Positions 42,791 to 53,294 of a stretch of DNA of 64,000 nt are shown here, piece after piece. The translations under genes were made by a program, and so were the position numbers. Source of the DNA: Buchnera aphidicola (Brachycaudus tragopogonis) (lineage in GTDB: Bacteria > Pseudomonadota > Gammaproteobacteria > Enterobacterales > Enterobacteriaceae); contig NZ_OZ060418.1 in assembly GCF_964059175.1 (NCBI RefSeq), positions 310,001-374,000 on the forward strand, in the 5' to 3' direction. Every line of letters starts with the position of its first letter. Position 1 is the first letter of the stretch. The notes beneath the pieces were generated by a model. That model worked only from the letters and a program-made list of their open reading frames with translations, had not been told where the DNA came from and did no database searches.

Positions 42791-43582
42791 TTAAAAAAAA
42801 TATTTCTTAAAATTACTAAGTAAATAAAGAAATGAAGCAAATAAAACAATAGATGGACTAGCTGGTGTATTATAAAAAACAGATAAAAACATTCCTCCTG
42901 TAACAGATATAATACTTACTATTATGGCAATTACGACCATTTTTTCAGGTGATCTAGAAAAATGTTGTGCAGTTGCAGGTGGGATAATTAATAAAGATGT
43001 GATTAATAGTGCACCTACGAATTTAATAGATATAGAAATAGTTAAAGCAGTCATCAACATTATAGTCAAACGAGCATAAAATATATTTATACCGTCTATC
43101 TGAGCTAATTCTTCATTAATAGTTGCTAATAAAACAGAATTCCAACGATAAAATAAAATACTAAGTATTATTATACTACTTATTATAATTATAATTAAGT
43201 CAGATTTTGTAACAGCCAATAAATCACCAAATAAGTAATTTGTAATATCTATTTGTTGAGAATTAGAAGCTATTAAACTGATAAATACTATTCCTAGAGA
43301 TAATGAACTATGTGATATTATACTTAATATGGTTTCTAGAGCACAAGGTAATAATTTTTCTAACCAGGCTAAAATAATTGCAAGTAAACTTATAAAAAAA
43401 AATACTATATAAATAGAGTTAACGTCTAAAGCAACAGATATAGATAAAGCTAATAAAGAGGAATGTGATAAAGTATCACCGAAAGATGACATACGACGCC
43501 AAACTATAAATGAACCTAATGGACCAGTTGTTAAAGATAATATAATACCTGCTAGCCATCCTGGTAAAATTAGTTCAAACAT
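42791..43582 (-). CDS. znuB: Zinc ABC transporter permease
   Basis: Membrane channel of the high-affinity ZnuABC zinc importer, 263 residues (E. coli 261). It has about eight hydrophobic helices. Conserved parts include TGPLGSFIVWRRMSSFGDTLSHSSLLA near the N-terminus (quoted in part: WRRMSSFGDTLSHS) and ALLITSLLIIPPATA. It lies 36 bp downstream of znuC on the same strand; znuA is divergent, the same arrangement as in E. coli. Confidence 0.96.
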   Translation of the reverse strand: MFELILPGWLAGIILSLTTGPLGSFIVWRRMSSFGDTLSHSSLLALSISVALDVNSIYIVFFFISLLAIILAWLEKLLPCALETILSIISHSSLSLGIVFISLIASNSQQIDITNYLFGDLLAVTKSDLIIIIISSIIILSILFYRWNSVLLATINEELAQIDGINIFYARLTIMLMTALTISISIKFVGALLITSLLIIPPATAQHFSRSPEKMVVIAIIVSIISVTGGMFLSVFYNTPASPSIVLFASFLYLLSNFKKYFF

Positions 43583-43618
43583 AAAAAATCACTCTATTCT
43601 ATAATAACATATTATTGT

Positions 43619-44338
43619 TTAAAAATAGTGAACATGATTATGATCGTGATGATAAATTGCTAATTCTTTTCTACTTTTAATACCAAAAATAGAAGTAAAT
43701 TCTGCGTTTTGACAAACAGATTCAGGTGTTCCAGAACAACAAATATGATTGTTTAAACAAATCACTTCATCCGTTTTAGCCATAACAAAATTTAAGTCAT
43801 GAGACACCATTAATACAGAACATTTTAATTCGTTCCTAATTGTATTGATTAATTCATATAAAGCAAGTTGTCCTATTACATCTACTCCTTGTGTCGGTTC
43901 ATCTAAAACAAGCAAATTTGGATCATTTAATAAAGCTCGTGCTAAAAGAACACGTTGCATTTCTCCACCAGATAATTTTTGCAATTGAAAATTTTTTAAT
44001 GATTCTGCTTTTACACGCTTTAATATTTCTGATATTTTTATATCATTTTGGGTTTTTTGAGATAACTTCATAAATCTTGCTACTGTCATAGGTAAGAGAG
44101 TGTTAAGGTATAATTTTTGTGGTACATATCCAATAGATAAATTATATGCTCGAAAAATTGATCCTGAATCAGGTTTTATTAATCCTAAAACAATACGTAC
44201 TAATGTAGATTTACCGGCACCGTTAGGCCCAATAAGAGTAAGTATACGATTAGGAATTAAAGATAATGATATATTAGAAAGAATTGAACGATTAGAAAAA
44301 TTCACATAAATATTTTTTAATTTAATAAATTCTAACAT
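43619..44338 (-). CDS. znuC: Zinc ABC transporter ATP-binding protein
   Basis: 239 residues (E. coli 251). I chose the ATG at 44338 ([10 protein letters not shown]); a longer open frame to 44596 is antisense to znuA and is not homologous. Walker A GPNGAGKS (37-44), signature [14 protein letters not shown], Walker [13 protein letters not shown] and the switch histidine in VSHD are intact. The C-terminus [10 protein letters not shown] is histidine-rich as in other ZnuC proteins, a likely zinc-sensing or binding tail. Confidence 0.97.
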   Translation of the reverse strand: MLEFIKLKNIYVNFSNRSILSNISLSLIPNRILTLIGPNGAGKSTLVRIVLGLIKPDSGSIFRAYNLSIGYVPQKLYLNTLLPMTVARFMKLSQKTQNDIKISEILKRVKAESLKNFQLQKLSGGEMQRVLLARALLNDPNLLVLDEPTQGVDVIGQLALYELINTIRNELKCSVLMVSHDLNFVMAKTDEVICLNNHICCSGTPESVCQNAEFTSIFGIKSRKELAIYHHDHNHVHYF

Positions 44339-44402
44339 AATTTTGTAAATAATATTTTTTATATAGTTTTTAATATAAATATTATAAGATATATTTTTTA
44401 AT

Positions 44403-45353
44403 ATGAATATAAATATTATGTTAAACAAAAATAAAAAAAAAAATATTATACTGATAATTTTATTATATTGTATACCTAATCTTTGTGATGCTTCTATAGT
44501 TACAATATCAAAACCATTAGGATTTATTGCAGCAGCAATTGCAGATGGGATAACTTCAGTAGAAGTCATTACACCTAATAGTGCTACTATGCACAATTAT
44601 TTTTTACGTCCTTTAGATATTATGAAAATAAGAAATTCTGATTTTGTAATTTCAATTGGCAATAATTTTGAACCACCTTTTTTAAAAAAAATTATACATC
44701 ATTTTAAAAAAAAAAATATCGAACTTAGTTCGATAAAAAACATTCAATTATATTTAATATATAATTCTAAACATTTCACAAGTAAAAAAAAACAAAAAAA
44801 TACTTTACAAAACAATCATGAAATTAATAATATATTATATGATATGCATATATGGTTATCACCAAAAATTGCTCTATTATCTGCAATTGTTATACATAAC
44901 ATGTTAATTAAGATTATACCGCAAAAAAAAATACTCATAGAAAAAAATTTAAAACAATTTAAGATTAATTTATTACAATTAGATAAAAATATAAAAAATA
45001 GACTTTTATCAGTTAAAAATAAAAAATATTTCATTTTTCATGATGCTTATAAATATTTTGAAAAACATTATAAATTACATCCAACAGGATATTTTAAAAA
45101 ATATTCCGGAATACAAACAGGAGCTCGCAGTTTATATGAAATTAAAAATCAATTATTGAAAAAAAAAGCAATATGTATTTTTACAGAACCGCAGTTTAAT
45201 ACAAAAATTATAGACGTTATGATACGTGGAACAAATGTTCGAAAAGGTCTTCTTGATCCTATGGGCGTAACGATACCATTGAGTAAAGATAGTTATTTAA
45301 AGTTTCTTTTGCAATTGTCTAATCAATATATTCGCTGCTTAAAAATACCTTAA
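44403..45353 (+). CDS. znuA: Zinc ABC transporter substrate-binding protein
   Basis: Periplasmic zinc-binding protein, 316 residues (E. coli 310). An N-terminal signal segment (hydrophobic about 14-25) precedes the mature domain. The three zinc-ligand histidines are present: H64 ([11 protein letters not shown]), H149 (DMHIWLSP) and H213 (FHDAY). The pair of C-terminal cysteines (AICIF, IRCLK) is conserved. The flexible His/Asp-rich loop found in E. coli ZnuA has been replaced by lysine/glutamine/asparagine sequence (about 122-142). The ATG at 44418 is an alternative start. mepM follows after 13 bp. Confidence 0.95.
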   Translation: MNINIMLNKNKKKNIILIILLYCIPNLCDASIVTISKPLGFIAAAIADGITSVEVITPNSATMHNYFLRPLDIMKIRNSDFVISIGNNFEPPFLKKIIHHFKKKNIELSSIKNIQLYLIYNSKHFTSKKKQKNTLQNNHEINNILYDMHIWLSPKIALLSAIVIHNMLIKIIPQKKILIEKNLKQFKINLLQLDKNIKNRLLSVKNKKYFIFHDAYKYFEKHYKLHPTGYFKKYSGIQTGARSLYEIKNQLLKKKAICIFTEPQFNTKIIDVMIRGTNVRKGLLDPMGVTIPLSKDSYLKFLLQLSNQYIRCLKIP

Positions 45354-45366
45354 GGAATAAAATAAA

Positions 45367-46608
45367 GTGCAGCAGATTTATAAAATATTTTCTTTATACT
45401 CTTATTGTACATCTTACTTTTATAAGATTGTGCAGATATTAATGAATAACATAATAATTCTTTCTTGTTTATCAGGTTGCGATATTTTATATCATAATCC
45501 AGTGAATCAATCTGAAATAAAAACACAACAAATACCCAATAATACAAAAACAAAAAAATATTTAAATGAAATCGATAATATTAAAAAATATTTTCATCGA
45601 ATTGAAAAAGGAGATAAAATTGTCACATTATTAAATGAATCTAAAGTTCGTTGGAACGACATTTCAAAATTAATTGAAATAGATTTCAATTTAAATAATT
45701 TAGAAAATGGTCAAACATTATCCTGGAAAGTTGATTCATTGGGTAAATTGTTAGAATTAAAATGGCAAATATCTAATTTTCAAAAAAACATATATAAAAA
45801 TGTTAATAATTATTTTTTAGTTTCTAAAAAAAATTTACAAGAAAAACTCATAAATAAAAGAATTTTAATTAAAAAAAATTCAAATTTTTTTCAAAGTGCG
45901 CTTCAATCAGGTTTAAATTATTCTGAAATAAATAATGTTATTCAAGCTCTTCAATTACAAGTAAATTTTAAAAAATTAAATACAGGAAGTAATTTTAATT
46001 TAGTTTTTTCACACGATTTGTCTAAAAATAAAAACATATTATTAGGCATTAAATTAAATAACTTTGGAAAGAAATATTATTTTATACGTGCATTTAATGG
46101 TATATTTTACAATATTGATAATCTAAAAAAAGAAAAATGTCTTATAAATGTGTCCTTTTTGAAAAAATATCGAATCTCTTCTCATTTCAATTTACAACGT
46201 TTAAATCCAGTAACACATCGTATTACTCGTCATTTAGGAGTCGATTTAGCCATGCCTCAAGGAACACCTGTTTTAGCAACTATTGATGGCAAAGTGACAA
46301 AAATACGATTTAATAAAATAGCTGGTTTTTACATTGTATTAAAAAATAAAAATTATTATACTACTCGATATATGCATCTTAAAAAAATTCTAGTTAAATT
46401 AGGTGATAACATCAAAATGGGCCAAAAAATTGCTTTATCGGGTAACACTGGTAGAACTACTGGACCACATTTACATTATGAAGTTTGGTTAAATAACCAT
46501 GCAGTTGATCCTATAAAGCTAAAATGTATATTATCTGAAACATTAACAAAAAAAGAAAAAAAAATATATCTAGAAGAATCAAAAAAAATATTAAAATATT
46601 TGCAATGA
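45367..46608 (+). CDS. mepM: Murein DD-endopeptidase MepM (M23 family)
   Basis: Cleaves D-Ala-mDAP cross-links, opening peptidoglycan for growth. It is 413 residues (E. coli 440). The GTG start at 45367 is supported by MQQI matching the E. coli N-terminus and by AAGGA upstream. A membrane anchor lies at about 20-37, then a degenerate LysM-like region (about 76-120) and the C-terminal LytM domain. Zinc ligands: H289 and D293 (RHLGVDLAMP) and H370 in GPHLHYEVW, with catalytic H368. It retains zinc dependence and sits next to the zinc transporter, as in E. coli. Confidence 0.95.
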   Translation: MQQIYKIFSLYSYCTSYFYKIVQILMNNIIILSCLSGCDILYHNPVNQSEIKTQQIPNNTKTKKYLNEIDNIKKYFHRIEKGDKIVTLLNESKVRWNDISKLIEIDFNLNNLENGQTLSWKVDSLGKLLELKWQISNFQKNIYKNVNNYFLVSKKNLQEKLINKRILIKKNSNFFQSALQSGLNYSEINNVIQALQLQVNFKKLNTGSNFNLVFSHDLSKNKNILLGIKLNNFGKKYYFIRAFNGIFYNIDNLKKEKCLINVSFLKKYRISSHFNLQRLNPVTHRITRHLGVDLAMPQGTPVLATIDGKVTKIRFNKIAGFYIVLKNKNYYTTRYMHLKKILVKLGDNIKMGQKIALSGNTGRTTGPHLHYEVWLNNHAVDPIKLKCILSETLTKKEKKIYLEESKKILKYLQ

Positions 46609-46609
46609 C

Positions 46610-46632
46610 AGTTTTTTATTTCATAAAAAACT
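46610..46632. terminator. Bidirectional terminator between mepM and pykA
   Basis: AGTTTTTTAT (46610-46619), loop TTC, ATAAAAAACT (46623-46632): a perfect 10-bp stem with built-in T and A runs, in the 22-bp gap between convergent stop codons. It overlaps the end of pykA. Confidence 0.7.
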
Positions 46633-48073
46633 ATCTTACTTTTAAAATTCTACTAGTATTAGTTTTTCCTTTTTTACGCATAATGTCACCTTGAGTAATT
46701 ATAACTAAGTCTCCAAGAGATAAAAAACCTTTTCTACGTAAAAGAATAATTGCTTCATTAGCTGCTTTAAAACCATCATATTTACTATCAAAATATATTG
46801 GAGTGACACCTCTATAAAGCGCTGCTAAATTTAAAGTTTTTTTATGTTTTGATAAAGCAAAAATAGGTAGTCCAGATGTAATTCTGGATGTCATTAATGC
46901 AGTTTTACCTGATTCAGTCATTGTAATAATTGCAGTAATGCCTTTTAAATGATTAGCAGCATACATAGCTGACATAGCTATAGTTTCTTCAATATCATTG
47001 AATTCAGCATTGAGACGATGCCTGGAAACATTAATACTAGGTACTTTTTCTGCTCCCTGACAAATTTTTGCCATTTTTATAACAGTTTCAGATGGATAAT
47101 TACCAGATGCGGTTTCTGCTGAAAGCATTACTGCATCACTACCATCTAAAACAGCATTTGCTACATCCATAACTTCTGCACGAGTAGGTGATGGATTAAT
47201 AATCATAGATTCCATCATCTGTGTTGCAGTAATAACGACTCTATTTAATTGTCTAGCAGCTCTAATTAATTTTTTTTGAATACCTGCTAATTCATAATCA
47301 CCAATTTCTACACCTAAATCTCCTCTAGCAATCATGATTGCATCAGATGCCAATATTATATCTTCTATAGTTTTTTGATTCAATACAGCTTCAGCGCGTT
47401 CTATTTTTGCGATAATTTTAGCGTCACTACCAGATTTTTCAGCTAATCTTCTTGCTTTTTTTAAATCGTCACTACATCTTGGAAATGATATCGCTAAATA
47501 ATCTACATCAATTTCAGAAGCAAGTATGATGTCTTGTCTATCTTTTTTAGTTAATGAGTTCGCTGATAAACCACCACCTAATTTATTAATACCTTTATTA
47601 TTAGATAGAATGCCACCTATAATAACTTTTGTAAATATTTCATGATTTATCACTTGTGTGACTTTTAATTGTATTCTTCCATCGTCTAATAATAAAATAT
47701 CATTTATTTTTAAATCTAATGGTAATTGTTTATAATCGATACCAACTCTTTCTTGATTTCCCTGATCTGGACCTAACAATGAATCTAGTATGAAAATATC
47801 ACCAATATTTAAAAAAATATTATTTTTTTTAAATTTAGAAATTCTAATTTTAGGGCCTTGTAAATCACCCAGTAACGCAACGTGACAATTGAATCTTGTC
47901 ATAATTTCTTTTGCTTTTTTTGCTCTTAATTTATGCTCGTTTGCTGAACCATGAGAAAAATTTAATCGCAAAACATTAACTCCAGAAAAAATCATTTTTT
48001 CAAGATTATTGTCAATATCTGTAGAAGGTCCTAAAGTAGCTACAATTTTTGTTCTTCTTAAACGCTTTAACAT
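46631..48073 (-). CDS. pykA: Pyruvate kinase II
   Basis: Last glycolytic step, phosphoenolpyruvate to pyruvate with ATP formation. I chose the ATG at 48073: it gives 480 residues as in E. coli PykA, starts [15 protein letters not shown], and has AAAAGG upstream. The open extension to 48088 adds five residues. Active-site stretches: [34 protein letters not shown] and [11 protein letters not shown]. It resembles PykA rather than PykF through the [10 protein letters not shown] and C-terminal [11 protein letters not shown] segments. Confidence 0.98.
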   Translation of the reverse strand: MLKRLRRTKIVATLGPSTDIDNNLEKMIFSGVNVLRLNFSHGSANEHKLRAKKAKEIMTRFNCHVALLGDLQGPKIRISKFKKNNIFLNIGDIFILDSLLGPDQGNQERVGIDYKQLPLDLKINDILLLDDGRIQLKVTQVINHEIFTKVIIGGILSNNKGINKLGGGLSANSLTKKDRQDIILASEIDVDYLAISFPRCSDDLKKARRLAEKSGSDAKIIAKIERAEAVLNQKTIEDIILASDAIMIARGDLGVEIGDYELAGIQKKLIRAARQLNRVVITATQMMESMIINPSPTRAEVMDVANAVLDGSDAVMLSAETASGNYPSETVIKMAKICQGAEKVPSINVSRHRLNAEFNDIEETIAMSAMYAANHLKGITAIITMTESGKTALMTSRITSGLPIFALSKHKKTLNLAALYRGVTPIYFDSKYDGFKAANEAIILLRRKGFLSLGDLVIITQGDIMRKKGKTNTSRILKVR

Positions 48074-48148
48074 AAAATACCTTTTCATTAAATGTTTTTA
48101 AAATCTATGTTGTATAAATTAGTTCGTTTTCTTATTTCTCATACAAAA

Positions 48149-48176
48149 TTGTCAACATTAAATATATATTTATATT
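48149..48176 (+). promoter_or_regulatory. Possible sigma-70 promoter upstream of zwf
   Basis: TTGTCA (48149-48154), a 16-bp spacer and TATATT (48171-48176), 190 bp before the zwf ATG. This is the best -35/-10 pair I can see in the 294-bp pykA-zwf divergent spacer, but -10-like strings are very common here. Confidence 0.25.
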
Positions 48177-48367
48177 TATGAAGTTATTTAGTAAAATCAA
48201 AAAAAATATTTCTAATAATAAAAAATAATATTTTATAAAATATAATTATTGATACACGAAAAAAAATTAAATTTTTTTATAAAAACGCTTATTTAAATAA
48301 TACTGTTTAAATTATTACATTAAAATTTTAAATTTTATATGTAAATTTTAAAAAAAAAGAGAAAATT

Positions 48368-49843
48368 ATGATTATTAAAATAAATCAAGCTTGTGATTTA
48401 GTAATTTTTGGTGCAAAAGGAGACCTAGCAAAAAGAAAACTATTACCTTCTTTATACAAATTAGAAAAATCTAAAAAAATACACGAAAATACACGTATTA
48501 TTGGAGCAGGACGAGCTAACTGGAACACACAAGAATATATAAGCATGGTAAAAACAGCAATCAAAACTTTTTTAAATGAAGAAATTAAAGATGTGGTTTG
48601 GAAAAAGTTTAGTTCTCGTTTATATTTTTGCAATATTGATGTTTGTGAAGGTTTGCATTTTTTAAGATTAAAAAAAATATTAGAACAAAAAAAAAATATA
48701 GTAATTTACTATTGTGCTGTTCCTCCTAATACATTAAACGCTATTTTTAAAGGTTTAGGTGATACAAATTTAAACGTTCTTCCAGCACGCATAGTATTAG
48801 AAAAACCATTAGGAATTTGCTTAAAAACATCTAAAAAAATAAATAATCAAATTTCCAAATATTTTTTAGAATCACAAATTTTTAGAATTGATCATTATCT
48901 TGGAAAAGAATCTATACTTAATCTTATTGCTTTACGGTTTGCTAATTCATTTTTTTTTAACAACTGGAACAATCAAACTATTGATCATATTCAAATTACT
49001 GTATCTGAAGAAGTAGGTATTGAAGGTAGATGGAATTACTTTGATGAAATGGGACAAATGAGAGATATGGTACAAAACCATCTTTTACAAATATTGACAA
49101 TTATCGCCATGGACCAACCTGACAGTATTACGTCTGAAAACATTCGACATAAAAAATTAAATATATTGCGTGCATTAAGCCGAATTGATGTTAATAACAT
49201 TAACGTTAAAACTGTAAGAGGACAATATGATTCTGGAATAATTAAAGGGAAAAAGGTACCAGCTTATATAGAAGAACAAGGTGCAAACAAAAACAGTCAA
49301 ACTGAAACATTTGTTGCTATTCAAGCAAATATTAATAATAAAAAATGGTTAGGTGTTCCTTTTTATTTAAGAACAGGAAAACGCTTGGCATATAAATATT
49401 CTGAAATAGTAATTGTTTTTAAAAAAATACCTACAAACTTATTTCAAAATTCACATTTAGAAATGTTTCAAAATAAATTAATTATACGCTTAGAACCTAA
49501 TGAAAGTATTAAATTTAATTTTTTTAATAAAATACCAGGATTAGATCAAGAATATAAATTAGAAAGCTCTGAACTAAAATACAACTATTTTGATAGAAAA
49601 AAACCAAAAAAATCGATTGATGCTTATGAAAGATTATTACTTGAAAGTATGAGAGGTATACAATCTTTATTTGTATGTCGTGATGAGGTCGAAGAAGCAT
49701 GGAGATGGATAGATCCAATTATAAATGCATGGAAACAAAACGATAGTAGTACTATTCAATTATATATGTCTGGAACTTGGGGACCACAAAGTTCAAATTT
49801 ATTGCTAACTCGAGATAATCGTGTTTGGCATAAATATAATTAA
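48368..49843 (+). CDS. zwf: Glucose-6-phosphate 1-dehydrogenase
   Basis: First step of the oxidative pentose phosphate pathway and a main NADPH source; its product is handled by pgl (13 kb). It is 491 residues, the same as E. coli. The nucleotide-binding FGAKGDLAKRKL lies near residue 14, and the catalytic/substrate motif is RIDHYLGKE. The ATG follows AAAAAGAGAAA. The NADPH supports the reductases seen here (trxB, queF). Confidence 0.98.
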   Translation: MIIKINQACDLVIFGAKGDLAKRKLLPSLYKLEKSKKIHENTRIIGAGRANWNTQEYISMVKTAIKTFLNEEIKDVVWKKFSSRLYFCNIDVCEGLHFLRLKKILEQKKNIVIYYCAVPPNTLNAIFKGLGDTNLNVLPARIVLEKPLGICLKTSKKINNQISKYFLESQIFRIDHYLGKESILNLIALRFANSFFFNNWNNQTIDHIQITVSEEVGIEGRWNYFDEMGQMRDMVQNHLLQILTIIAMDQPDSITSENIRHKKLNILRALSRIDVNNINVKTVRGQYDSGIIKGKKVPAYIEEQGANKNSQTETFVAIQANINNKKWLGVPFYLRTGKRLAYKYSEIVIVFKKIPTNLFQNSHLEMFQNKLIIRLEPNESIKFNFFNKIPGLDQEYKLESSELKYNYFDRKKPKKSIDAYERLLLESMRGIQSLFVCRDEVEEAWRWIDPIINAWKQNDSSTIQLYMSGTWGPQSSNLLLTRDNRVWHKYN

Positions 49844-50008
49844 AAAAAATTATCTATCTTGACTTAATTAAGATAACTATGTTAGCTTTAAAAATCAATT
49901 TTTTAAAATTGGCACAAGTAAAACATTTTTATAATGCTTATCTTTAAATATATTTAATGTTATGTTTTTATAAATATTTCTTTTGCTAATGGAGGAAAAT
50001 AATATCCT

Positions 50009-50881
50009 ATGATACGCATGATTCTTTTCTTATGTACTAATTTAGCGGTTATGTTAATATTTAGTTTGATTCTTAGCTTAACAGGCATTCAATCAAATAC
50101 TTTTTATGGTTTGTTAGTTATGTCATTTTTATTTGGTTTTAGTGGTTCTATCTTATCTTTAATTTTATCAAAATGGATAGCATTACGATCTGTTAATGGT
50201 AGAATTATCACCCATCCTAAAAACGAAATAGAAAGTTGGTTAATAGATACAATTCGCGAACAATCTATAAAAAAAGGTATAATTATGCCTCAAATAGCAG
50301 TATATGATGCTGCTGATATTAATGCATTTGCGACCGGCGCTCGTCGAAATTCCGCTCTAATTGCTATTTCTACAGGATTATTAGAAAATATGACTCGTAA
50401 TGAAGCTGAAGCTGTCATTGCTCACGAAATCAGTCATATTTCTAATGGTGATATGATCACAATGACATTAGTACAAGGAGTTGTTAATACCTTTGTAATT
50501 TTTATATCTCGAATTCTTTCTCAAATAATAAGTAATATTTTGTCAAATAACAAAAATGAAAACGAAGAAAAAAATCCATTTGTGTATTTTTTAATTTCTA
50601 CATTTCTAGAATTAATTTTTGGTGTTTTAGCCAGTGTTATTACAATGTGGTTTTCTAGACATCGTGAATTTTATGCAGACGCTAGTTCTGCAAAATTAGT
50701 AGGTCGTGAAAAAATGATTTCTGCATTAAATCGTTTAAAAACTAGTCATGAACCTCAAGAATCTGATAGTATGATTGCATTCTGTATTAATGGAAAAACT
50801 AATTCTTTTTTACAATTATTTGCATCTCATCCTTCTTTAGAAAAAAGAATAGAAGCACTATATAATAAAGAATATATGTAA
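50009..50881 (+). CDS. htpX: Membrane metalloprotease HtpX
   Basis: Zinc endopeptidase of family M48 that degrades misfolded inner-membrane proteins alongside FtsH. It is 290 residues (E. coli 293). Two N-terminal helices (about 5-27, 33-55) are followed by the active site H139-E-I-S-H143 and the third ligand in [17 protein letters not shown]; a second helix pair lies between. GGAGG lies upstream of the ATG. In E. coli it is heat- and envelope-stress controlled; no such promoter is recognisable by eye here. Confidence 0.97.
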   Translation: MIRMILFLCTNLAVMLIFSLILSLTGIQSNTFYGLLVMSFLFGFSGSILSLILSKWIALRSVNGRIITHPKNEIESWLIDTIREQSIKKGIIMPQIAVYDAADINAFATGARRNSALIAISTGLLENMTRNEAEAVIAHEISHISNGDMITMTLVQGVVNTFVIFISRILSQIISNILSNNKNENEEKNPFVYFLISTFLELIFGVLASVITMWFSRHREFYADASSAKLVGREKMISALNRLKTSHEPQESDSMIAFCINGKTNSFLQLFASHPSLEKRIEALYNKEYM

Positions 50882-50895
50882 TCAAAAAAAATGTC

Positions 50896-50933
50896 TCTCT
50901 TAATAGAAAGATAAAAAGATTTCTATTAAGAGA
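50896..50933 (+). terminator. Terminator hairpin after htpX
   Basis: TCTCTTAATAGAAA (50896-50909), 10-base loop, TTTCTATTAAGAGA (50920-50933): a perfect 14-bp stem 14 bp after the htpX stop. Only AT-rich sequence follows, without a clean T tract. Confidence 0.7.
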
Positions 50934-51150
50934 AATAAACATATTTAAACTTGTTTTTTTAATATAAGAACATTATAATATAAAAATATTATACATTTTA
51001 AAATTTAATTTTTAATTAAATTCTTTAAATAAAAAAACATAAAATTATGCTTATTTATTAAATATTTTTTTAAAAAAATTCAAGTGAAGACAGTAATATA
51101 ACTTCTTTTACCCAATCTTAAATTCATACCGTATACAAAAATTTTTGTCT
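50934..51150. other. Non-coding sequence between htpX and the cspC remnant
   Basis: About 217 bp of AT-rich sequence with no open frame or RNA gene I can support. It is part of the longest gene-poor stretch in the window (50882-51647), which is explained mainly by the decayed cspC. Confidence 0.5.
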
Positions 51151-51159
51151 TGCTATAAT
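51151..51159 (+). promoter_or_regulatory. Extended -10 promoter of the decayed cspC
   Basis: TGCTATAAT is an exact extended -10 element (TG, one base, TATAAT), 45 bp before the cspC ATG. No good -35 is visible, which extended -10 promoters tolerate. The distance would give a leader of roughly 40 nt. It appears intact although the gene it served is dead. Confidence 0.55.
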
Positions 51160-51204
51160 TTTATGGCATCGAGACAAAATAAATATCGTTAAGGAACCCA
51201 AAAT

Positions 51205-51396
51205 ATGACTAAGATAAAAGATCAAATTAAGTAGTTTAATAAATTTAAAAAAAATTTTTTTATTCTTTTATTTTAAGAAAAAAATAAAATAGCTCTCTGT
51301 TCTAAAAAATTAGAAAACTTTTTTAAGCGTAACTTGAGTAAAATATTATTTAAATCAAAAAATATTTTTTATTAACCATTTTTGGTTTTAAAATTC
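51205..51396 (+). pseudogene. cspC: cspC cold-shock protein pseudogene
   Basis: The ATG at 51205 follows a good ribosome-binding site AAGGAA (51191-51196) and encodes MTKIKDQIK-stop-FNKFKK, matching E. coli CspC MAKIKGQVKWFNESKG: the conserved Trp codon (TGG) has become TAG at 51232-51234. Beyond it, KFKKNFFILL still tracks ESKGFGFITP, but further stops and indels follow and similarity fades after about 20 codons; a possible match to the TEGQNVEFEI region lies at about 51333-51362. The right end is approximate. A small stem AACCA-TTTT-TGGTT at 51374-51387 may be the old terminator. The location beside htpX and yoaE fits the enteric position of cspC. Confidence 0.8.
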
Positions 51397-51647
51397 TAAA
51401 AATATATTAGTATTAAAAGTCTTTAAAGTATTTTTTAAAAATATTTACTATGATTATCAAAAATAACTCATTAAAACATAATAAATATTCACTGCATAGA
51501 TGAATTCTCTTAAAATCTTTTCATTCATACGACCTATTTTTATCTAAAACGATATTAAGCTTATAAATATATGATATATTTATAAATTCTATATCTTAGA
51601 TAAATTGAATATTATGCTGTCCTATTTTTTTTTATGGAGTCTTTCTG

Positions 51648-53216
51648 ATGGAGTTTTTTCTAGACCCGTCAACTTGGGCAGGATTATTAACACTAGTTAT
51701 TCTAGAAGTAGTATTAGGAATTGATAATTTAATATTTGTAGCTATTTTATCAGAAAAACTACCTCCTAATCAAAGAGATAAAGCACGTTTAATTGGTTTA
51801 GGATTAGCTTTAATAATGCGATTAGCATTATTATCATTAATATCTTGGGTTGTAACACTTACTTCTCCTATTATTCAAAATAATTTTTTTTCTTTATCAA
51901 TACGTGATGTAATTCTTTTATTTGGTGGTTTGTTCTTATTATTTAAAACCACCATGGAGTTACATGAAAGATTAGAAAATAATCATCATGAAAACTCAGA
52001 AAATAAAAATTATGCTGGGTTTTGGGCTGTAGTAATTCAAATAGTCATATTAGATGCAGTATTTTCTTTAGATGCTATTATCACAGCTGTTGGTATGGTG
52101 AATCAGTTATTAATTATGATGATTGCAGTTATATTGGCAACTATTTTAATGTTATTAGCATCGAAAGCGTTAACTAATTTTATTAATCTTCATCAAACAG
52201 TAGTAGTACTATGTCTTAGTTTTTTATTAATGATTGGTTTTAGTTTAGTTACAGAAGCATTAAGATTTTACATTCCTAAAGGATATTTATATGCTGCAAT
52301 AGGATTTTCTATTTTAATAGAAATTTTTAATCAAATAGCACGTCATAATTTTATGAAAAATCAGTCTAGAAGACCTATGCGACAAAGAGCAGCTGAAGCT
52401 ATTTTACGTTTAATGGTCGGAGAAAATGACAAAAAAAAACAAGCAATAAACACAGAATTAGATAATAAAAAAACAACATCTATTCCATCTTCACCAGAAA
52501 CGGAAACATTTAAAGAAGAAGAGCGATATATGATTAATGGTGTTCTTACTTTAGCTGGACGTTCTATTAGAAGTATTATGACTCCTAGAAGAAATATTTC
52601 CTGGGTTAACACCGAGAAAAATACTGATGAAATTCGCATGCAATTATTGGATACACCGCATAGTTTATTTCCAGTATGTAAAGGAGAATTAGACGAAATA
52701 ATAGGAATTGTACGTGCTAAAGAATTGTTAGTTGCTATCGAAAAAAGAATAGATGTATCCACGTTTGCAAGTAAAATATTACCTATTGTTATACCTGATA
52801 CCTTAGATCCTATTAATCTTCTTGGTGTACTGCGTCGTGCACAAGGTAGTTTTGTAATTGTGAGTAATGAATTTGGAGTAGTTCAAGGGTTAATTACTCC
52901 CTTAGATGTTTTAGAAGCAATAGCAGGAGAATTTCCAGATGCTGATGAAACACCAGATATTATAAAAGAAAATAACAGTTGGCTAGTAAAAGGCGAAACA
53001 GATTTGCATTCATTACAACAATTATTAAATACCGAAGAACTGATTAAAGAAAATAATTATGCTTCTTTAGGAGGACTTTTAATTGCTCAAAAAGGTCAAT
53101 TACCCCTTCCTGGAGAAATAATTGATATTTATCCTTTTCATTTTCATATTGTTAAAGCAACTGAATATCGTATTGATTTAGTAAGAATTATTAAAAATCA
53201 AGATAAAAATGAATAA
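51648..53216 (+). CDS. yoaE: YoaE, TerC-family membrane protein with CBS and CorC/HlyC domains
   Basis: 522 residues (E. coli YoaE 518). The N-terminal TerC domain (1 to about 235) has seven hydrophobic helices with the conserved acidic pairs in [12 protein letters not shown] and [15 protein letters not shown], features linked to metal ion movement. Two CBS domains lie at about 305-425 ([30 protein letters not shown]) and a CorC/HlyC domain lies at about 440-520. A role in metal efflux or in metal loading of exported proteins has been proposed for the family. GGAG lies 9 bp before the ATG. Confidence 0.95.
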   Translation: MEFFLDPSTWAGLLTLVILEVVLGIDNLIFVAILSEKLPPNQRDKARLIGLGLALIMRLALLSLISWVVTLTSPIIQNNFFSLSIRDVILLFGGLFLLFKTTMELHERLENNHHENSENKNYAGFWAVVIQIVILDAVFSLDAIITAVGMVNQLLIMMIAVILATILMLLASKALTNFINLHQTVVVLCLSFLLMIGFSLVTEALRFYIPKGYLYAAIGFSILIEIFNQIARHNFMKNQSRRPMRQRAAEAILRLMVGENDKKKQAINTELDNKKTTSIPSSPETETFKEEERYMINGVLTLAGRSIRSIMTPRRNISWVNTEKNTDEIRMQLLDTPHSLFPVCKGELDEIIGIVRAKELLVAIEKRIDVSTFASKILPIVIPDTLDPINLLGVLRRAQGSFVIVSNEFGVVQGLITPLDVLEAIAGEFPDADETPDIIKENNSWLVKGETDLHSLQQLLNTEELIKENNYASLGGLLIAQKGQLPLPGEIIDIYPFHFHIVKATEYRIDLVRIIKNQDKNE

Positions 53217-53294
53217 ATAAAGAAAAAAATTTTTTCATTAATGTTAAAACTTATAGTTTTTTTAAAAATATTTAATTAATCTTTTGAGAAAAGT

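Noticed and set aside
42484..42849. Antisense open frames over aspS and similar shadows elsewhere (for example 4902-5366, 52361-52762, 56487-56858)
   Set aside because: They mirror conserved genes on the other strand, have no family resemblance, and arise from AT-rich codon use.
44339..44596. 86-residue N-terminal extension of ZnuC
   Set aside because: It is antisense to znuA, has no similarity to ZnuC, and the ATG at 44338 gives the family length.
49859..49887. TTGACT-led promoter for htpX
   Set aside because: The spacing to any -10-like element is wrong, and the stretch also looks like a weak zwf terminator stem (TATCTT and AAGATA).
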